From: DATBJG01 sp963790545
GTDB lineage: Bacteria > Acidobacteriota > Vicinamibacteria > Vicinamibacterales > JAMQPK01
Direction: 5' to 3'
Assembly (NCBI GenBank): GCA_963790545.1
Contig: CAWBPA010000017.1
Span: forward strand, 1,116,001 to 1,180,000
Length of the DNA stretch: 64,000 nucleotides
Shown: in pieces, positions 8,915-17,273 of the stretch
Position numbering within the stretch: position 1 is the first letter of the stretch
How the letters are laid out: each line of letters starts with the position of its first letter
Translations under genes and position numbers: made by a program
Notes under the pieces: model-generated
What the model was told of the DNA's origin: nothing
Seen by the model: the letters and a program-made list of their open reading frames with translations, nothing else
The model's database searches: none

Positions 8915-9831
8915 TGGAGACCCATCCGAGACAGAGAATCCCGAAGACACAATCCACGCGCCGCGAGTCGAGACGGGCACTCGCCTGCGTATGGCTGGCT
9001 CTTGCGCTGACTGCCTCGGCGTGCGAGAAAAGCCCCGCCGGTCCAAGCGGTTTTCCCACGCCCAACTCAACCCTCGTGTATACGGCCCTCGGCGCAAGCG
9101 ACGCAAACGGGGTGGGATCGAGCGTCGAATGCGCTCCATTTGTAGAGTGCCCAAACGGCATGAGTTACGTGAATGTCGCAACGCGGCAACTGCAGGGACA
9201 GGGATTCACGGTCACGTTGCGGAATATGGGCATACCAGGAGCCGTCATCGGCCCTGAATTTCAGAATCTCGGAAACCAGTACAATCGCGGGATTGTCGCC
9301 AATTTCATTGTGCAGGAAGCGCCGTTCACGCTGCAGGAATCGACGCTCGTGACGATCTTTGCTGGCGGCAACGAAGTCAATACGATCACGACCGCACTTG
9401 GTGCTGGAGCCGGTGGGAGCGATCCGATTGGATACATCAACACCCAGGTCCAATTGTTTGGGACGAACTTTGCCACGCTCCTGGGCATCATCCGTGCGCG
9501 CGCACCTTCTGCGAGGATTGTGGTCCTGAACCTTCCGAACCTTGGGGGTCTGCCCTACCTTGCCGGCGCGTCGCTCGCGCAACGTCAGGCCGCCCAGCGC
9601 ATTTCGGTGGGGATGACCACGACGGTCATCAACGCGCTCGTCTCACAAAATGTGACGGTCATCGACATGATGTGTGATGCCCGCTACTACCAGCGGTCGA
9701 GCCTGTCCTCAGATGGCTTCCATCCAAATGACGCGGGGTACAGCTTTATGGCGGCGGAGGTCGTGCGGGCGGTCACTGCTCCGTACCCGGCACCACAGGC
9801 CAGTTGCGGGCAAATGACCTTGGTGCCCTAG
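8908..9831 (+). CDS. SGNH/GDSL-family lipoprotein hydrolase
   Basis: Predicted esterase or lipase-like hydrolase anchored to a membrane. The N-terminus is basic, followed by a hydrophobic stretch ending in LTASAC, a lipobox with Cys39. TALGASDANGVG is the block I (GDS-like) Ser region and DGFHPNDAGY supplies the block V Asp and His. It overlaps the transhydrogenase by 7 bases (ATG 8908), suggesting translational coupling, although the link in function is not obvious. Confidence 0.85.
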   Translation: MVMETHPRQRIPKTQSTRRESRRALACVWLALALTASACEKSPAGPSGFPTPNSTLVYTALGASDANGVGSSVECAPFVECPNGMSYVNVATRQLQGQGFTVTLRNMGIPGAVIGPEFQNLGNQYNRGIVANFIVQEAPFTLQESTLVTIFAGGNEVNTITTALGAGAGGSDPIGYINTQVQLFGTNFATLLGIIRARAPSARIVVLNLPNLGGLPYLAGASLAQRQAAQRISVGMTTTVINALVSQNVTVIDMMCDARYYQRSSLSSDGFHPNDAGYSFMAAEVVRAVTAPYPAPQASCGQMTLVP

Positions 9832-9854
9832 GACGGCGGTCGTGCACGACGCAC

Positions 9855-9870
9855 GGGGTCTAAAGACCCC
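9855..9870. repeat. Short hairpin, GGTCT..AGACC family
   Basis: GGGGTCTAAAGACCCC followed by GCGCTACG, the 3' tag shared by several members of this hairpin family. Lies between convergent genes. Confidence 0.8.
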
Positions 9871-9885
9871 GCGCTACGGAGATCT

Positions 9886-10425
9886 TCAGGTATCCCCGTT
9901 CCTTCTCTTGTCGAGAAACCCCATTTCGTGACGGAATCGGTCGATTCGGGCGCGTTCAGCCTTGAGGTACTCCACGCCCTCGCGAGCCTCCCTGGGGGGG
10001 TCCGGTGGGTGGATATCAATCCCCCACGGACTCACCTCGCCTGGAGCGGCTAACACCGGCGTTCGCCGCCTCTCACCCTCGACCCACGACACCAGATTTT
10101 CATAGCTCGAGAGGAGCGACATCACCTCCCGGCGCTCCAGCTCGGTGAGCGCGCGCCACCGTTCATCGTCTGATTTGTCGCCGGGGCGCCACTCGCTGAG
10201 GGGTAAGGGCACAGCGGTCAGAGCTTTAGCGTGGCCGATGAGCTCGTCAAGGACTTCACGGATCGCGCCGCAGAGCGCCAGGGCCTGTGTCCCATCACTC
10301 GTCCCGAGCCATTCCACGTCTTCGACGTCCACCTCACGCGTGGCTGGAAATACGCGCTGGAGCAGGAGCAGCCGCCGGTAGAGATGGTCTGCACGTTCTT
10401 TGAGCGTCGGCTCGACGATCCTCAT
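9886..10425 (-). CDS. Hypothetical protein, 179 aa
   Basis: ATG 10425 is preceded by CTGAGGTGCATCC, a reasonable ribosome binding site. The protein is charged, mostly helical and has no signal peptide or membrane segment. The second half is rich in Glu and Arg (LTELERREVMSLLSSYENLVSWVEGERRR). I do not recognise a family. Convergent with the GDSL gene. Confidence 0.6.
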   Translation of the reverse strand: MRIVEPTLKERADHLYRRLLLLQRVFPATREVDVEDVEWLGTSDGTQALALCGAIREVLDELIGHAKALTAVPLPLSEWRPGDKSDDERWRALTELERREVMSLLSSYENLVSWVEGERRRTPVLAAPGEVSPWGIDIHPPDPPREAREGVEYLKAERARIDRFRHEMGFLDKRRNGDT

Positions 10426-10636
10426 GGATGCACCTCAGGCGCTTTGGTGAGGAACGTGTTCGACTACGCGCGACAACGATAGAGCTCGCCGACCCCGGGG
10501 GAGGGAGGGAAGAAATGTGCAGAATTATAAAGTCGAATCACCCGTTTGGGCTACCTCTTTCGTGGAATTGACCCATGTTGCTGCCATTGGCAAAATTTCT
10601 CGCGTCTCACTTAGTAGCACGTTCGCAAGGAGGCGC

Positions 10637-11335
10637 ATGGGTATGGCGCGGTGGATCTGTAACTTTCTGTTGTTTCAAAGCGTGTTTACGAAGTTTCCTG
10701 GCGCCCTCATCCGTGTGGCCGCGACAGTCGTGGCTGTGCTTGGCGTCGTGACCGCGATGTCGGCCGCCGGTGAGGGTCAGGCCAAACCTGCGGCGACGGG
10801 CGCGGATGTCGTCGTCCATGTGGCCGACCTCGCGAACAGTGCGTTGTCAGAGTTCGCCTTCTGGACCGACTCAGCGTCGCCCGGGGGCAAGCTGGTTGGC
10901 TACCCCAACCGCGGCGACGTCTTGGATCCTCCGCCCGAGGACGACCCGCATGTGACATTCACAGTCCAGGTCCAGCGTGCGGTCCCGTATCGGTGCTGGG
11001 TCCACATGAAGGTCGGGCCACCGAAGGGCAAGTCACAGGCCAACATGGTGTTCGTGCAGTTCACGGATGCCGTCGACAAAGGGAACAAGGAAGCGTATAA
11101 GCCCGGGACTGGGAGCTATCTGACGGCTCGCGGATCCACCTCGGAAGGCTGGAAATGGGTGGGGTGCGACGCTCAGTCGGGACCGGCGTTGGTGTCGTTC
11201 AAAAACGGCGGCACAGTCACGGTCCGCATTCAGGCGGGAATGGAAGGGGTCGGATTCGATCAGGTCGTGCTGAGCCCATCACGGTTTCTGGACACACCGC
11301 CCTCCGAGGCGGTTGTAGCCAAGACAAAGTCATAG
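10637..11335 (+). CDS. Secreted protein with carbohydrate-binding-like beta domain
   Basis: ATG 10637 follows CAAGGAGGCGC, which decides the start; the frame is open to 10517. An N-terminal hydrophobic stretch (LIRVAATVVAVLGVVTAMSAAG) acts as signal peptide or anchor. The mature part contains VVVHVADL, HVTFTVQVQRAVPYRCWVHM and GVGFDQVVLSPSRFL, the pattern of jelly-roll modules of the CBM6/35-like or malectin type. Function unknown. About 200 bases of gene-free DNA precede it. A 67-residue ORF follows 30 bases later. Confidence 0.7.
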   Translation: MGMARWICNFLLFQSVFTKFPGALIRVAATVVAVLGVVTAMSAAGEGQAKPAATGADVVVHVADLANSALSEFAFWTDSASPGGKLVGYPNRGDVLDPPPEDDPHVTFTVQVQRAVPYRCWVHMKVGPPKGKSQANMVFVQFTDAVDKGNKEAYKPGTGSYLTARGSTSEGWKWVGCDAQSGPALVSFKNGGTVTVRIQAGMEGVGFDQVVLSPSRFLDTPPSEAVVAKTKS

Positions 11336-11365
11336 AAGCGCAATTTGTAAGGAGATTCCGCAGCC

Positions 11366-11569
11366 ATGGAACAACGTCCACAGAGAATCAGTGCAGCGGC
11401 GGCCTCGTTTCTGGCCGGCCTGCGACGAACGTCGGAACCGTTGCCGGGCCGCCGGTGGCGCAATTCGGATGAGCCGCTGATCAGCCGGGCCGAGGCCGAG
11501 GCGCTGACGAGGTGGTTCGCGACCGATCGCCTGGCGCCGGCTCCAAGCGGCAAGAAACCGACGAAATAA
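11366..11569 (+). CDS. Small hypothetical protein, 67 aa
   Basis: ATG 11366 lies 12 bases after TAAGGAG. The product is basic with no membrane segment (MEQRPQRISAAAASFLAGLR...). It is probably the second gene of the 10637 transcript. A fold-back repeat begins right after its stop. No family recognised. Confidence 0.5.
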   Translation: MEQRPQRISAAAASFLAGLRRTSEPLPGRRWRNSDEPLISRAEAEALTRWFATDRLAPAPSGKKPTK

Positions 11570-11570
11570 C

Positions 11571-11652
11571 GGGGTCCTAGGGTTCTAGGGTTCTACCGTT
11601 CTAAGGTTCGTTAAAACCTTGGAACTTTGGAACCCTGGAACCCTAGAACCCT
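11571..11652. repeat. Fold-back repeat B1 (GGTTCTAGG units)
   Basis: The left arm has tandem GGTTCTA(G/C)(G/C) units and the right arm has their complements (GGAACCCTGGAACCCTAGAACCC). It fills the space between a plus-strand and a minus-strand gene. Same family as 35189-35313. Confidence 0.9.
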
Positions 11653-11661
11653 ATTCATGAT

Positions 11662-12465
11662 TCACGGCCTCGCATTGACGCTGTGCCCGCCGTCCACGGG
11701 GATCCTCGCCCCGGTGATGTATCGCGCACGGTCCGACGCCAGGAATGCGACGGCGTCCGCGACCTCTTCCACGGTTCCCAGACGGCCGGTCACAATGCCC
11801 ATGCTCTTGCAGTAGTCGGCCAGAAAGTCGGCCTTCGTCTTTCCCCGCTGATTCCCCATGTTCTCGGCCCACGCCTCGCGCCACTCCGTTCGGATCACTC
11901 CCGGCACGACGGCGTTGACCGTGATCTGTTCACCTGCCAGATCCTGAGCCAGGTACGTCGTCGCGTGATTCATCGCGGCGTTGTTGATACCGTGCGTGAG
12001 CGCAGGGACGAAGACGCTGGTGCCGGCAATCCCGCTGATATTGATGACGCGGCCGCTGCCGTCTCGAGGCATGTGCGGCAGAAACGCCTGCACCACGCGC
12101 AGCATGCCGATCGTCTTCAGATTCACGTCGTCGAGCCATTCCGAATCGGGCCAGGTGATCTGACGTTCCATCCGCCGGATCGGGCCCCCGGCATTGTTGA
12201 CGACGACATGAATCGTCGTGAATTCGTCTGCGGCGGCTTTGGCCGCCGCGCCAATCGAGACCGCGTTGGTGATGTCGGCTGAGATTGCCAGCACACGAAC
12301 CCCGGACTTCTTGATCTCCTCAGCAGCCTTGTCGAGCAGCTCCTTGCCTCGCGCAAGGAGCACCAGGTTGGCACCCTCACCGGCGAGGCTCTTCGCGATC
12401 GCCTTGCCGATGCCCTTGCTGCCTCCCGTGACGACCGCCGTACGGCCTTTCAGTCCAAGATTCAT
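11662..12465 (-). CDS. Short-chain dehydrogenase/reductase with non-canonical active site
   Basis: Rossmann-fold SDR of normal length (267 aa). TGGSKGIG at 13-20 is the cofactor loop and NNAGG at 90-94 is present. S144 lies in NISG. The YxxxK catalytic pair is replaced: the aligned positions read HGINN, with His158 for Tyr and Asn162 for Lys. The C-terminal half (TVNAVVPGVIRTE, YITGARIPVDGG) is standard. The substitutions mean either altered chemistry or a non-catalytic role. ATG 12465 follows GAGGAACAACG. Probably the last gene of the 2-oxoacid dehydrogenase group, separated from E2 by two hairpins. Confidence 0.88.
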   Translation of the reverse strand: MNLGLKGRTAVVTGGSKGIGKAIAKSLAGEGANLVLLARGKELLDKAAEEIKKSGVRVLAISADITNAVSIGAAAKAAADEFTTIHVVVNNAGGPIRRMERQITWPDSEWLDDVNLKTIGMLRVVQAFLPHMPRDGSGRVINISGIAGTSVFVPALTHGINNAAMNHATTYLAQDLAGEQITVNAVVPGVIRTEWREAWAENMGNQRGKTKADFLADYCKSMGIVTGRLGTVEEVADAVAFLASDRARYITGARIPVDGGHSVNARP

Positions 12466-12476
12466 CGTTGTTCCTC

Positions 12477-12525
12477 GGCGGGTCTAAAGACCCGCCTCTA
12501 CAAAAACTGGGTCTTTAGACCCGCC
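12477..12525. repeat. Two short hairpins, GGTCT..AGACC family, in opposite orientations
   Basis: GGCGGGTCTAAAGACCCGCC at 12477-12496 is followed by TCTACA. A second copy in the opposite orientation (GGGTCTTTAGACCCGCC) ends at about 12525. The pair fills the gap between the SDR start and the E2 stop, so each can fold alone or pair with the other. Confidence 0.85.
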
Positions 12526-12540
12526 GGGTCAGACCGGCCG

Positions 12541-13780
12541 TCAAGCGAGCCACTTGTCGGGCTCGCGGATTGCTTTGACGACGTCGTTGAGGAAGGCGGC
12601 TCCCCGCGCCCCATCGACTACGCGGTGATCACATGAAAGGGTGATGCTGATCATCGGCCGCACGCCGATGCCCACGCCCGCTTCCCCGTCGATGGGCACG
12701 ACACGGTTGGTAATCGCACCAACCGCAAGAATACCGGCTTGGGGCGGGACGATAATCGCCGTGAATGCGTCCACCTCGTACATGCCGAGATTGCTGATCG
12801 TGAAGGTGGCACCTGTGATGTCGGCCGGCTGGAGACGGTTGGTCCGTGCACGCTCGGTCAGATCGCGTCTCCGCACGGCGATGTCACCGATGCTGGCGCC
12901 GTCGGCTTTTGGCACGACAGCCGCGACGACACCGTCGTTGACAGCCATCGCAATGCCAATGTTGATGTCGGGATTGGCTCTAATGCTGTCCCCGGTCCAG
13001 CTCGCGTTCATCCGTGGATGATGGCGGAGCGCCCGCGCGACGAGAGCCACCAGCAGGTCGGTATGCGTCGGTTTGACACCACGCGACTGTTCGACGGTTG
13101 CGACGAATCGTTCGCGAGCCACCACAAGCGATCGCGCATCGACGTCGCGCGTGACGAAAAAATGTGGCACCGTCGTCCAACTCTGGGTCGTCCGCTCTGC
13201 CATGAGACGACCAATCGCGCTCAGAGACGACGGGATGTCCGCGACCGACCGAGCGGCCTGGCCAGCGGTCGCTGCACTGGAGCCGAGTTCCGGTGCCACT
13301 TGCGAGGCGGCCAATACATCGTCCGCCAGGATTTCTCCCCCTGCGCCGGATCCCGCGCAGCCGACTCACATCGACGCCGCGTTCCCTGGCAAGGCGACGG
13401 GCTTTGGGCGAAATCCGGAGACTGCCGGATGCAGCGGTCGCTGGAGCACTCGAAGGATCGGGGACAGGCTGAACTGGCCCCGCTTCCATGCGACGTCCCG
13501 TTTGAGCTGTCGCGGATGCAGGGGCCGCAGGGGGAGGTTCGCCAGGTTTGACCAACCAGGCAATCGTCGTTCCGACCGGCACGACATCGCCAGTCTGAGC
13601 CGTCACGCCCGCCAGAATGCCGTCCGCCAGGGCTTCGACTTCAACAACCGCCTTGTCGGTTTCGACCTCCAGCAGCATTTCGCCCTTCTTGACCGGTTCT
13701 CCCTCTTTCTTCAGCCAGGCCACGAGCTTGCCCGTTTCCTGGGCCATCTCGAGGGCCGGCATCACGACGCTCACAGCCAT
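12541..13780 (-). CDS. 2-oxoacid dehydrogenase E2 (dihydrolipoamide acyltransferase), frameshifted
   Basis: Start ATG 13780. Residues 1-75 are a lipoyl domain with K43 in ETDKA, followed by a Pro/Ala linker and a peripheral-subunit-binding domain (RISPKARRLARERGVDVSRL). The frame breaks at about 13351, where one extra base separates LRG from SGAGGEILADDVLAA; the other frame then gives the catalytic domain to 12541, with SCDHRVVDGA as the HxxxDG active site. Without that base the protein is a complete E2 of about 412 aa. It would be the acyltransferase core for the E1 genes upstream in the same direction; no E3 gene is in the window. Sequencing error or true mutation cannot be separated from the sequence alone. 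Confidence 0.85.
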
Positions 13781-13797
13781 AGGCAATGTCCCGGATA

Positions 13798-13866
13798 ACC
13801 ACAGAGGACACGGAGGACGCAGAGACACCAACTAAATTTGCTCTGTGACCTCTGTGACCGCCGTGG
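13798..13866. repeat. Fold-back repeat C1 (CACAGAGGACACGGAGG units)
   Basis: ACCACAGAGGACACGGAGGACGCAGAG pairs with CTCTGTGACCTCTGTGACCGCCGTGGT across a short loop. Lies between the M24 stop and the E2 start in what should be one operon. Same family at 50229 and 60153. Confidence 0.9.
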
Positions 13867-13877
13867 TAAATGCGCTT

Positions 13878-15224
13878 TTAGCGCGACGCTCCGACTCCCT
13901 CGCCTTTTGCGCTGGCGTTGATCATGTCTTTGACGTGCTGACTCGGAGGCGGTTCGAGCTCGCGCGTGGTCGGGAGCGGTCCGCTGACCGTGACGTACGA
14001 TGCGCCTGCCACGAGGAGTTCTTCGGCCGGGAACCGAGTGATGACTTCGTGACCGGTTGGGGTCACGACGATCTCTTCTTCGATTCGCGCAGCGCTCCAT
14101 CCATCCGTAGAAGGCCAGAACGTTTCGAGCGCGAACACCATACCCGGTTTGATCTCGTGCGGGTGCTCCAGCGACACGAGTCGGCTGATCATCGGCTTCT
14201 CCCAGATCGCCAAACCAATGCCGTGGCCCATCTGGAGCGCGAACGCGGCTTCTTCGCTTGGGAACCCGAAATCCTGGGCTTTTGGCCACACGGCGGCAAT
14301 TTCTGCCGTCGTCCGGCCCGGCCGTACCAGTTCGATTGCCGCGTCCAGATAGTCGCGACAGCGCTTGTATGCGTCGTTCAACGCGCGCGACGCGGACCCG
14401 ACGGCAAAGCACCGGTAGTAGCAGGTCCGATATCCCATGTACGAATGGAGGACATCGTAATAGACGGGATCGCCGGGCCGCAGCATCCGATCCGAGAACA
14501 CGTGAGGATGTGGACTGCAACGCTCGCCCGAAATGGCATTGACCCCTTCCACATACTCCGAGCCGAGATCGTAGAGAACTTTTGCTACCAGGCCGACCGC
14601 CTCGTTTTCACGCAGGCCCGGACGCATGGCCTGGTACAGCTCGTGGTAGGCCGCGTCCACCATTGCGGCCGAGTGCGTCAGCAGCGAAATCTCGTCCTGC
14701 GTCTTGATCTCGCGCGCATCCGACATGAGCTGCTGACCGTCGACGATCGTCAGCCCCTCTTTCTGGAGCGCAAACAACACCGGCGGCTCGACGACGTCCA
14801 CACCAATCGGGTCTTTGTGCAAGCCTCGCTTTTCGAGCTCGATCCGAATCTTTTTTGCGACGTCCTCCGCTCGGCCCATCTCCGGGGACATCGCACCGCG
14901 CATCAGCGGGATTCCTGCACGCGATCGCTCGCCGAGCCAGGGGCAATTGAGCTGATGATGGCGCGCGGCCGAGCCAAAGTCCCAGAGGATCGGTTCATCC
15001 TTCTGTGGCAGCAGCGTGAAGCGGCTGATCTTGTCCTGAGCCCAGGTGCCGATATGCGTGGCGGTGATGTACCGCACGTTGTTCATATCAAAGCAAAGGA
15101 CCGAGCCCATTTCGGACTTCTCGAGCAATTCCTTCACACGAGCCAGGCGTTCGCGGCGCAATCTGTCGAAATCGATGCGCTGCTCCCAATCGACCGCCAT
15201 CGTTCCGTAAGTTCTGAGTGCCAC
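13878..15224 (-). CDS. M24-fold protein (creatinase/prolidase/DddP-like) with altered metal site
   Basis: GTG 15224 follows TTGGAGGCAGATC. 448 aa, with an N-terminal creatinase-like domain (GSVLCFDMNNVRYIT, WDFG) and a C-terminal pita-bread domain. Expected metal ligands: D257 present (VYYDVLH); the second Asp is replaced by C268 (GYRTCYYR); H334 (MGHGIG), E367 (ALET) and E382 present. Overall layout and length recall DddP, the DMSP lyase built on this fold, as well as Xaa-Pro peptidases, but DddP's three-Asp cluster is not conserved either. Its place between E1 beta and E2 suggests a non-peptidase lyase or hydrolase feeding an oxoacid into the complex. Peptidase activity is doubtful. Confidence 0.85.
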   Translation of the reverse strand: MALRTYGTMAVDWEQRIDFDRLRRERLARVKELLEKSEMGSVLCFDMNNVRYITATHIGTWAQDKISRFTLLPQKDEPILWDFGSAARHHQLNCPWLGERSRAGIPLMRGAMSPEMGRAEDVAKKIRIELEKRGLHKDPIGVDVVEPPVLFALQKEGLTIVDGQQLMSDAREIKTQDEISLLTHSAAMVDAAYHELYQAMRPGLRENEAVGLVAKVLYDLGSEYVEGVNAISGERCSPHPHVFSDRMLRPGDPVYYDVLHSYMGYRTCYYRCFAVGSASRALNDAYKRCRDYLDAAIELVRPGRTTAEIAAVWPKAQDFGFPSEEAAFALQMGHGIGLAIWEKPMISRLVSLEHPHEIKPGMVFALETFWPSTDGWSAARIEEEIVVTPTGHEVITRFPAEELLVAGASYVTVSGPLPTTRELEPPPSQHVKDMINASAKGEGVGASR

Positions 15225-15274
15225 GATCTGCCTCCAATTAGCCTTCAGCTATCAGCCATCAGGGCCTTCAGCCG

Positions 15275-16282
15275 TCACCGGTTACACAACTTTCTCGCCA
15301 AATCGACGACCTGACGTTCCGTGGGGACGGTCGCGTCTTCGAGCGGCGGTGAAAACGGCACAGGCACGTGCATCGCGCAGAGCCGGGTCACGGGGCTATC
15401 CAGATGATAGAACGCGCCCTCGGCAATCACAGCGGCCAACTCGGCCCCGACACCGTACCGACCGTATCCCTCGTCCATGACGATGACCCGCGACGTTTTC
15501 TTGGCCGATTCGACGAGTGTTTTTTCATCGAGTGGCCAGGTCGTTCGCGGATCCACGACTTCCACGCTGATCCCGACCTCTTCGAGCATCCCGGCGGCGG
15601 CCAGCGCAACCTGCACCATGCTGCTCGTGGCAACGATGCTGATGTCACGGCCCTCCCGCTTGACGTCAGCCACGCCGAGGGGAATCGTGTATTCCTCGGA
15701 CGGGACTGGCCCTTTCACCTTCGTGTAGCTGATCTTGTCTTCGAAAAAGACCACGGGATTGTCGTCGCGAATCGCGCTCTTGAGCAATCCCTTCGCGTCG
15801 TACGGCGTTGACGGCACGACGACCTTCAGCCCCGGAATGTGACTCGGCCAGGCGTGAAGCGACTGTGAATGCTGCGAGCCCGACCGTCGGGTTGCGCCCA
15901 GCGTGGCTCGAACGACGAGCGGCACCTTCCAGAGTCCGCCCGACATGTAGTGGATCTTGGCTGCCTGGTTGACGAGCTGATCCATGATCAGCGTCAGAAA
16001 GTCGCCGAACATGATGTCGATGACGGGACGCACGCCCGTCATCGCAGCTCCAACGCCGATTCCGGTGAACCCGGCTTCTGAAATCGGCGTATCGATGATT
16101 CGATCTCTGCCGAACTCCTCGACAAGCCCCTTCAGAACCTTAAAGGTCGTACCTGCCTCGGCGACGTCTTCACCCAGCAAGCAGATGCGTCGGTCCCGAC
16201 GCATCTCCTCGGCAAGCGCCTCACGAATGGCCTCGCCAAAGCCCAACTCGCGGACAGTCGAAGCCGTTGCAGTGTCAGGCAT
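15275..16282 (-). CDS. 2-oxoacid dehydrogenase E1 component, beta subunit
   Basis: Thiamine-diphosphate-dependent E1 beta of the pyruvate/branched-chain/acetoin dehydrogenase type. About 335 aa with no frame disruption. Typical segments: GEDVAEAGTTFKVLKGL, DTPISEAGFTGIGVGAAMTG, FGDFLTLIMDQLVNQAAK, and the C-terminal transketolase domain (VVDPRTTWPLDEKTL). ATG 16282 follows GGAGCAGGACATCT; an upstream ATG at 16303 overlaps the E1 alpha stop by 4 bases and is the alternative. Works with the adjacent E1 alpha and E2. Confidence 0.9.
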   Translation of the reverse strand: MPDTATASTVRELGFGEAIREALAEEMRRDRRICLLGEDVAEAGTTFKVLKGLVEEFGRDRIIDTPISEAGFTGIGVGAAMTGVRPVIDIMFGDFLTLIMDQLVNQAAKIHYMSGGLWKVPLVVRATLGATRRSGSQHSQSLHAWPSHIPGLKVVVPSTPYDAKGLLKSAIRDDNPVVFFEDKISYTKVKGPVPSEEYTIPLGVADVKREGRDISIVATSSMVQVALAAAGMLEEVGISVEVVDPRTTWPLDEKTLVESAKKTSRVIVMDEGYGRYGVGAELAAVIAEGAFYHLDSPVTRLCAMHVPVPFSPPLEDATVPTERQVVDLARKLCNR

Positions 16283-16299
16283 AGATGTCCTGCTCCACC

Positions 16300-17273
16300 T
16301 CATGGGGTCGCTGGGAAGGGGGCCTGGATGGCAAATTCGACCGCCGCATCCATTTGAGCCGTCAATTCGTCGTTGATGCCATCCAGCGTACTCTGGTCGG
16401 CAATTTTGTTGTCCAGCAACCAGCCGGTCAGGATTTTGATGGGGTCGCGATCGGATGCCCAGCCCTGCTCTTCCTGCTTGGAACGATAGTACTCACGTGC
16501 AATGTCGCCAACGTGGTGGCCACGATATCGATACGTGTTCAGCAGGAGGAACGCCGGGCCGTCGCCCTCGCGCGCACGCTCGATGTACTTGCGGGCTGCC
16601 TGATACACGGCGCGCACGTTCTGGCCGTCGATGCTCTCGGCGGCAATGCCAAACGCCGCCGGCCGTGACAGGATCTCGCCGGCCGTCGTCTCCGAGTAGT
16701 GCGTGTACTCGTTGTACATGTTGTTTTCGCAGGCGTAGATGACCGGCAGCTTCCACAGTTGGGCCAAGTTCATCTCTTCGTACAACACACCTTGGCCGAG
16801 CGCACCTTCGCCAAAAAACAGACGGCGACCTGCTTGGTGCCGAGGTACTTGGCAGAGAACGCCGCGCCGGTGGCAATCCCCGCGCTTCCGGCGACAATCG
16901 CGTTCGCGCCGAGATTGCCGGTGGCCGGGTCCGCAATGTGCATCGATCCGCCCTTGCCTTTGCAGTAGCCGGCCTTTTTTCCGAGCAATTCGGCAAACAT
17001 GCGATCCGGTGAGGCGCCCTTGGCCAGACAGTGCCCGTGACCGCGATGCGTGCTCGTAATGTAGTCGTCGGTATTCAGCGTCTCGCAGATCCCGACCGCC
17101 ACCGCCTCTTCACCGATATAGAGGTGGGCCAATCCCGGCATCAGGGCGCGCGTGTAGAGGTCGTTGACCCGCTCTTCGAACAGGCGAATTGCCATCATCT
17201 GCCGGTACATGCGGATCAGCTTGTCGGTGCTGACCGCCGCGTCAACCTGTGATCGGTTCGTCACACTGCTCAT
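16300..17273 (-). CDS. 2-oxoacid dehydrogenase E1 component, alpha subunit, frameshifted
   Basis: The start ATG 17273 overlaps the upstream dehydrogenase stop (ATGA). The N-terminal half reads to VAVCF with the expected GHGHCLAKGA, GKGGSMH and NLGANAIVAGSAGIATGAA. The frame is lost at a run of six A (plus strand 16813-16818); one more base would restore FFGEGALGQGVLYEEMNLA, the TPP/Mg site, and continue to 16300 (YRYRGHHVGD present). The reconstructed length of 325 aa is normal. A homopolymer miscall is the simplest explanation. Confidence 0.87.

Noticed and set aside
13845..15314. Plus-strand open frame (489 codons) opposite the M24 gene
   Set aside because: Arg/His-rich antisense frame without domain motifs; the M24 ligands are on the minus strand.
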